This document shows positions 5,087 through 7,372 of a stretch of 7,372 bases of DNA, one piece after another (the stretch's first letter is position 1; each line of letters starts with the position of its first letter). The position numbers were made by a program, and so were the translations under genes. The stretch lies in NCBI GenBank assembly GCA_026387805.1, contig JAPLKY010000296.1, forward strand, positions 1 to 7,372. Direction: 5' to 3'. This stretch comes from Candidatus Krumholzibacteriia bacterium (GTDB lineage Bacteria; Krumholzibacteriota; Krumholzibacteriia; Krumholzibacteriales; Krumholzibacteriaceae). Below the pieces are notes generated by a model that had not been told where the DNA came from, ran no database searches, and saw nothing but the letters and a program-made list of their open reading frames with translations.

Positions 5087-6889
5087 CTAGCTCTTGTCCT
5101 TGAAAAGTTCCCCGTCGAATTCCTCGATCAGGCGCTTGATGACGGGGGCGCCCCCCGCGAGAGTCTCGAGCGCCGGATCCGCCGGCCGCGTCCTCTGCGC
5201 CGGGATTTTCGGCGCCCGCGGCTTCGTCGCCTCGGCGGCGGGCTTCTGCCCGTCGGCAGGCCCGCGTTCGTCGCCGGAAGATTCAACATGCTCGAGCGCC
5301 TCTATAATGAGCTTCCTGCCGAAGAATCTCTCGAGGTGGAATTCGATGAAGCGCCTGTTCTTCGCCTCGAGCACCATCTCCCGGGCGAAACGGTTCTGGG
5401 GGCTGAAAGACAGGCTGAGCTTGTTATCCGAGAATCTCTCGACCCGAGCGGACATGAGCCAGATGCCGAGGGTGAGCTTGGTCTCCCGTATCTGCGAGAG
5501 AAAGCGCTCCCAGGCCTCTTTTCCGCCGAGATCGCGAAGGATCAAATCCTCCTCGGCCGTGCGCGCGATAGGCGCCGCGAGAGTATCGAGGCGCGCGAAG
5601 GCGCCGAAGGATGCCGGCGCGACTTCAGGCACCTGAACCGCGTTCTCCCGGCCCTCGCTCGCTTCGTCCGCGACCGGCTCGAGCTTCTGCGGCCGGGACG
5701 GCCCCGCATCCGCCTTTCGCTCGCGCGCCGGCCCTCCCGAAACGGCCGGCCCCCCCGAAGAATCGAGGCGCCGGATGAGCTCGGAGATCTCGACGGCCGA
5801 TTCCCACGAGGCCGCTTCCATGAGAGCGGCCTCGAGCACGTACCGCGGCTGGCCCGAGGCCTTGAGCTCGCGATAGACCCTCGCGGCGGCGCGGAACAAA
5901 TAGAGCAGATCCTCCGTCTTGAACGCCTTGCCGATGGCGGAGAAATCGGCGATCTCTCCTTGCGAGAGATCCAGGAAATCCGCGGACTCGCCGCCCTCGA
6001 CGCTCAGAACGAGGAGATTTCGAAGCCCCTCGACGTAGGCGAGGAAGAGCTCCTCGAGATCGATCCCCGAGTCGACCGCGCGATCGACGATGGCGAGCGT
6101 TCCCTTCCGGTCGCGTTCGCCGATAGCCCTGAGGAGATCGATGACGAGCTGCGAATCGACGAGGCCGAGCACGCGGCGCACGAGAGCGAGATCGACCGAC
6201 CCCTCGGCCGCGGCGAGGCACTGGTCGAGCAGGCTCTGCCCGTCGCGCATGCTCCCCTCGGCGCGCCGCGCGATCAGCGTGAGCGCCTCCCCTTCGAATT
6301 TCACCTTCTCGAGGGTGCAGATCTTCTCGAGCTGCGAGGCGATCTCCTTCAGCTCCAGTCTCTTGAAATTGAATCGCTGGCAGCGCGAGAGGATCGTCGT
6401 GGGAACCTTGTGCGGCTCGGTGGTCGCAAAGATGAGGTACACGTGGACCGGAGGTTCCTCGAGCGTCTTGAGGAGCGCGTTGAACGCCTGCGGCGTCAGC
6501 ATGTGCACTTCGTCGATGATGTATATCTTCGAGCGTCCCTGCGACGGAGCGTAGCTGATCTTCTCGCGCAGGTCGCGGATCTCGTCGATGCCGCGGTTCG
6601 AGGCGCCGTCGATCTCGATGACGTCGAGGTGGCGGCCGGTGGTGATGGCCTCGCACGAGGAGCACGTGTTGCACGGCTCGGCGCCGTTCGGCTTTTCGCA
6701 GTTGATGATCTTGGCGAGGAGACGCGCCGTCGTCGTCTTTCCGCATCCCCGCGGACCGGCGAAGAGGTACGCGTGGGCGACCCTGTCCTTCTCGACGGCC
6801 TTCTTGAGCGTCTCGGTGATGTGCTCCTGGCCGACGACTTCCGAGAAGGTCTGCGGTCTCCATTTTCGCGCGAGAACAAGATAGGACAT
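5087..6889 (-). CDS. dnaX: DNA polymerase III subunits gamma/tau (clamp loader)
   Basis: DnaX is the AAA+ ATPase of the clamp loader that opens and places the beta clamp on primed DNA; its C-terminal part contacts the polymerase. The 600-residue product begins MSYLVLARKWRPQTFSEVVGQ. Walker A GPRGCGKT is at 45-52, zinc-module cysteines at 64, 73, 76 and 79, Walker B IIDEVH at 124-129, the sensor region ATTEPHKV at 155-162, and SRC with the arginine finger at 168-170. Sensor 2 lies near GSMRDGQSLLDQ (212-223). The helical collar domain runs to about 370. A Pro/Ala/Gly-rich linker (about 375-445) leads to a tau-type C-terminal domain (about 455-540) and a conserved-looking tail APVIKRLIEEFDGELF (581-596). 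No A-run longer than four occurs in the coding strand, so an E. coli-type frameshift to make gamma is not apparent. The ATG at 6889 has a weak GAAGG ahead and lies 29 bases after the SRP RNA. Confidence 0.98.
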   Translation of the reverse strand: MSYLVLARKWRPQTFSEVVGQEHITETLKKAVEKDRVAHAYLFAGPRGCGKTTTARLLAKIINCEKPNGAEPCNTCSSCEAITTGRHLDVIEIDGASNRGIDEIRDLREKISYAPSQGRSKIYIIDEVHMLTPQAFNALLKTLEEPPVHVYLIFATTEPHKVPTTILSRCQRFNFKRLELKEIASQLEKICTLEKVKFEGEALTLIARRAEGSMRDGQSLLDQCLAAAEGSVDLALVRRVLGLVDSQLVIDLLRAIGERDRKGTLAIVDRAVDSGIDLEELFLAYVEGLRNLLVLSVEGGESADFLDLSQGEIADFSAIGKAFKTEDLLYLFRAAARVYRELKASGQPRYVLEAALMEAASWESAVEISELIRRLDSSGGPAVSGGPARERKADAGPSRPQKLEPVADEASEGRENAVQVPEVAPASFGAFARLDTLAAPIARTAEEDLILRDLGGKEAWERFLSQIRETKLTLGIWLMSARVERFSDNKLSLSFSPQNRFAREMVLEAKNRRFIEFHLERFFGRKLIIEALEHVESSGDERGPADGQKPAAEATKPRAPKIPAQRTRPADPALETLAGGAPVIKRLIEEFDGELFKDKS

Positions 6890-6918
6890 CGTCGAGCGCC
6901 TTCAGTTGCGGTCGCATA

Positions 6919-7194
6919 GGAGATCGTGCACCCGGCTTTGTAAGGCGCCCTCGGCTCTTACGGCGGGGTTAGCTCCTGCCAGGGAAATCCGCGGCACATG
7001 AGAATGGCTGCGTACCGCTGCTACCTTCCGGTCCTGACGGGGTTGGCAGGTTCCCATAGCGCGGGACCTGACCATCAACACCACGTTCCGTCGTCGATCG
7101 CTCGAGAACCACGCTCCCTCGGCCAGGAATTCGACCCCGCTAGAGCGGTTTGCGGGTACAGGGCACCGCTACCTCCCCGTCTAGCACGATCTCC
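6919..7194 (-). ncRNA. ffs: Signal recognition particle RNA, large bacterial type (with Alu-type domain)
   Basis: This is the RNA scaffold of the signal recognition particle, which binds Ffh and targets membrane and secreted proteins to the translocon. The universal Ffh-binding core GTCAGGACCGGAAGG with its GGAA tetraloop (7029-7026) and the following TAGCAGC lie on the minus strand at 7038-7017. CCTGCCA (7050-7044) pairs with TGGCAGG (6981-6975) to extend the long helix. The 5' part contains GGGGAGGTAGCGGTGCCC and GTACCCGC, typical of the Alu domain in large bacterial SRP RNAs. The ends are set by a perfect 11-bp pairing of GGAGATCGTGC (7194-7184) with GCACGATCTCC (6929-6919), giving 276 bases, normal for the large class. 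The exact ends are inferred from this stem. It lies 11 bases after tRNA-Ala and just before dnaX, with no terminator visible on either side, so a shared precursor is likely. Confidence 0.95.
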
Positions 7195-7205
7195 AAGAAA
7201 ACTTA

Positions 7206-7281
7206 TGGTGGAGATGATCGGGTTCGAACCGACGACCCCCTCGTTGCGAACGAGGTGCTCTCCCAGCTGAGCTACATCCCC
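7206..7281 (-). tRNA. tRNA-Ala (anticodon CGC)
   Basis: This is a complete 76-base tRNA with an encoded CCA end (7208-7206). The acceptor stem pairs GGGGATG with CATCTCC and includes the G3:U70 wobble pair, the identity element for alanyl-tRNA synthetase. The D-arm reads AGCTCAGCTGGGAGAGC, and the anticodon stem CCTCG/CGAGG encloses the loop TTCGCAA with anticodon CGC (7248-7246), reading GCG. The T-arm contains GGTTCGAACCC. It sits between tRNA-Ser and the SRP RNA and is probably processed from a common transcript. Confidence 0.97.
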
Positions 7282-7286
7282 ACCTC

Positions 7287-7321
7287 ATACTACTATTACC
7301 GTTTTCCGCGCCCGTCGGCAA
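7287..7321 (-). promoter_or_regulatory. Weak candidate promoter between tRNA-Ser and tRNA-Ala
   Basis: On the minus strand TTGCCG (7321-7316) is followed after 17 bases by TAATAG (7298-7293), with TAGTAT (7292-7287) as an alternative -10. Transcription would start within a few bases of the tRNA-Ala 5' end. Each hexamer matches its consensus at only three or four positions, so simple read-through from tRNA-Ser is equally possible. Confidence 0.25.
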
Positions 7322-7330
7322 GGCATTTCA

Positions 7331-7372
7331 TGGCGGAGAGAGAGGGATTCGAACCCTCGGAGCTGAAACCAG
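7331..7372 (-). tRNA. tRNA-Ser, 3' part only (cut off by the window edge)
   Basis: The last 42 bases of a tRNA are visible: part of a long variable arm (CTG-GTTT-CAG hairpin), the T-arm GAGGG-TTCGAAT-CCCTC, the acceptor 3' strand TCTCTCC, discriminator G and an encoded CCA (7333-7331). A long variable arm together with discriminator G and an acceptor partner expected to be GGAGAGA points to serine rather than leucine or tyrosine. The anticodon lies beyond the window, so the isoacceptor is unknown. Confidence 0.88.

Noticed and set aside
4700..6919. 739-codon plus-strand open frame antisense to dnaX and ebfC
   Set aside because: It is the complement of two certain genes in GC-rich DNA, where long antisense frames are common. 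Its product is a monotonous Arg/Leu/Glu/Asp mix without motifs, and it has no Shine-Dalgarno.
6998..7270. 90-codon plus-strand open frame ending in IGFEPTTPS
   Set aside because: It lies antisense to the SRP RNA and tRNA-Ala. The GFEPTT peptide is the well-known false translation of a tRNA T-arm.

Overview
The window is GC-rich bacterial chromosome, and most of it reads on the minus strand. It suggests a Gram-negative-type bacterium outside the Gammaproteobacteria. The grounds are an MglA/MglB polarity GTPase pair close to the Myxococcus proteins, a large SRP RNA that keeps an Alu-type domain, and a secreted TolB-like propeller protein. Myxococcota, Desulfobacterota, Gemmatimonadota and neighbouring candidate phyla all fit; the sequence alone does not decide between them.

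In the direction of minus-strand transcription (high to low coordinates), the window starts with the 3' part of a tRNA-Ser (7372-7331). A complete tRNA-Ala(CGC) (7281-7206) and a large SRP RNA (7194-6919) follow. Next come dnaX (6889-5087), ebfC/ybaB (5068-4757), a short hairpin plus T-run resembling an intrinsic terminator (4751-4733), recR (4662-4063), mglB (4033-3536) and mglA (3523-2945). The block from the SRP RNA to recR matches a very old bacterial gene order: stable RNA, clamp loader, nucleoid-associated protein, recombination mediator. The mglBA pair attached to its end is the unusual part.

A lone plus-strand gene (1876-2721) encodes an exported protein with WSPDG-type propeller repeats and has its own extended -10 promoter and strong Shine-Dalgarno. 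It runs towards mglA. The 223-bp convergent gap (2722-2944) holds a GC-rich inverted repeat and two tandem 45-bp direct repeats. Divergent from this gene is the pgpA-cinA pair (1803-1): a phosphatidylglycerophosphatase A whose stop overlaps the CinA start by four bases. CinA runs off the left edge of the window.

The conserved genes are housekeeping: replication, recombination, protein targeting, phospholipid synthesis and NAD(P) repair. I found no CRISPR array, transposase, phage gene or toxin-antitoxin pair, and nothing that is clearly a new system. The points most worth a second look are mglBA in the replication/recombination cluster with a TTG start on mglA, the possible attenuator between ebfC and recR, the tandem repeats, and a Gly/Ala insert in CinA.
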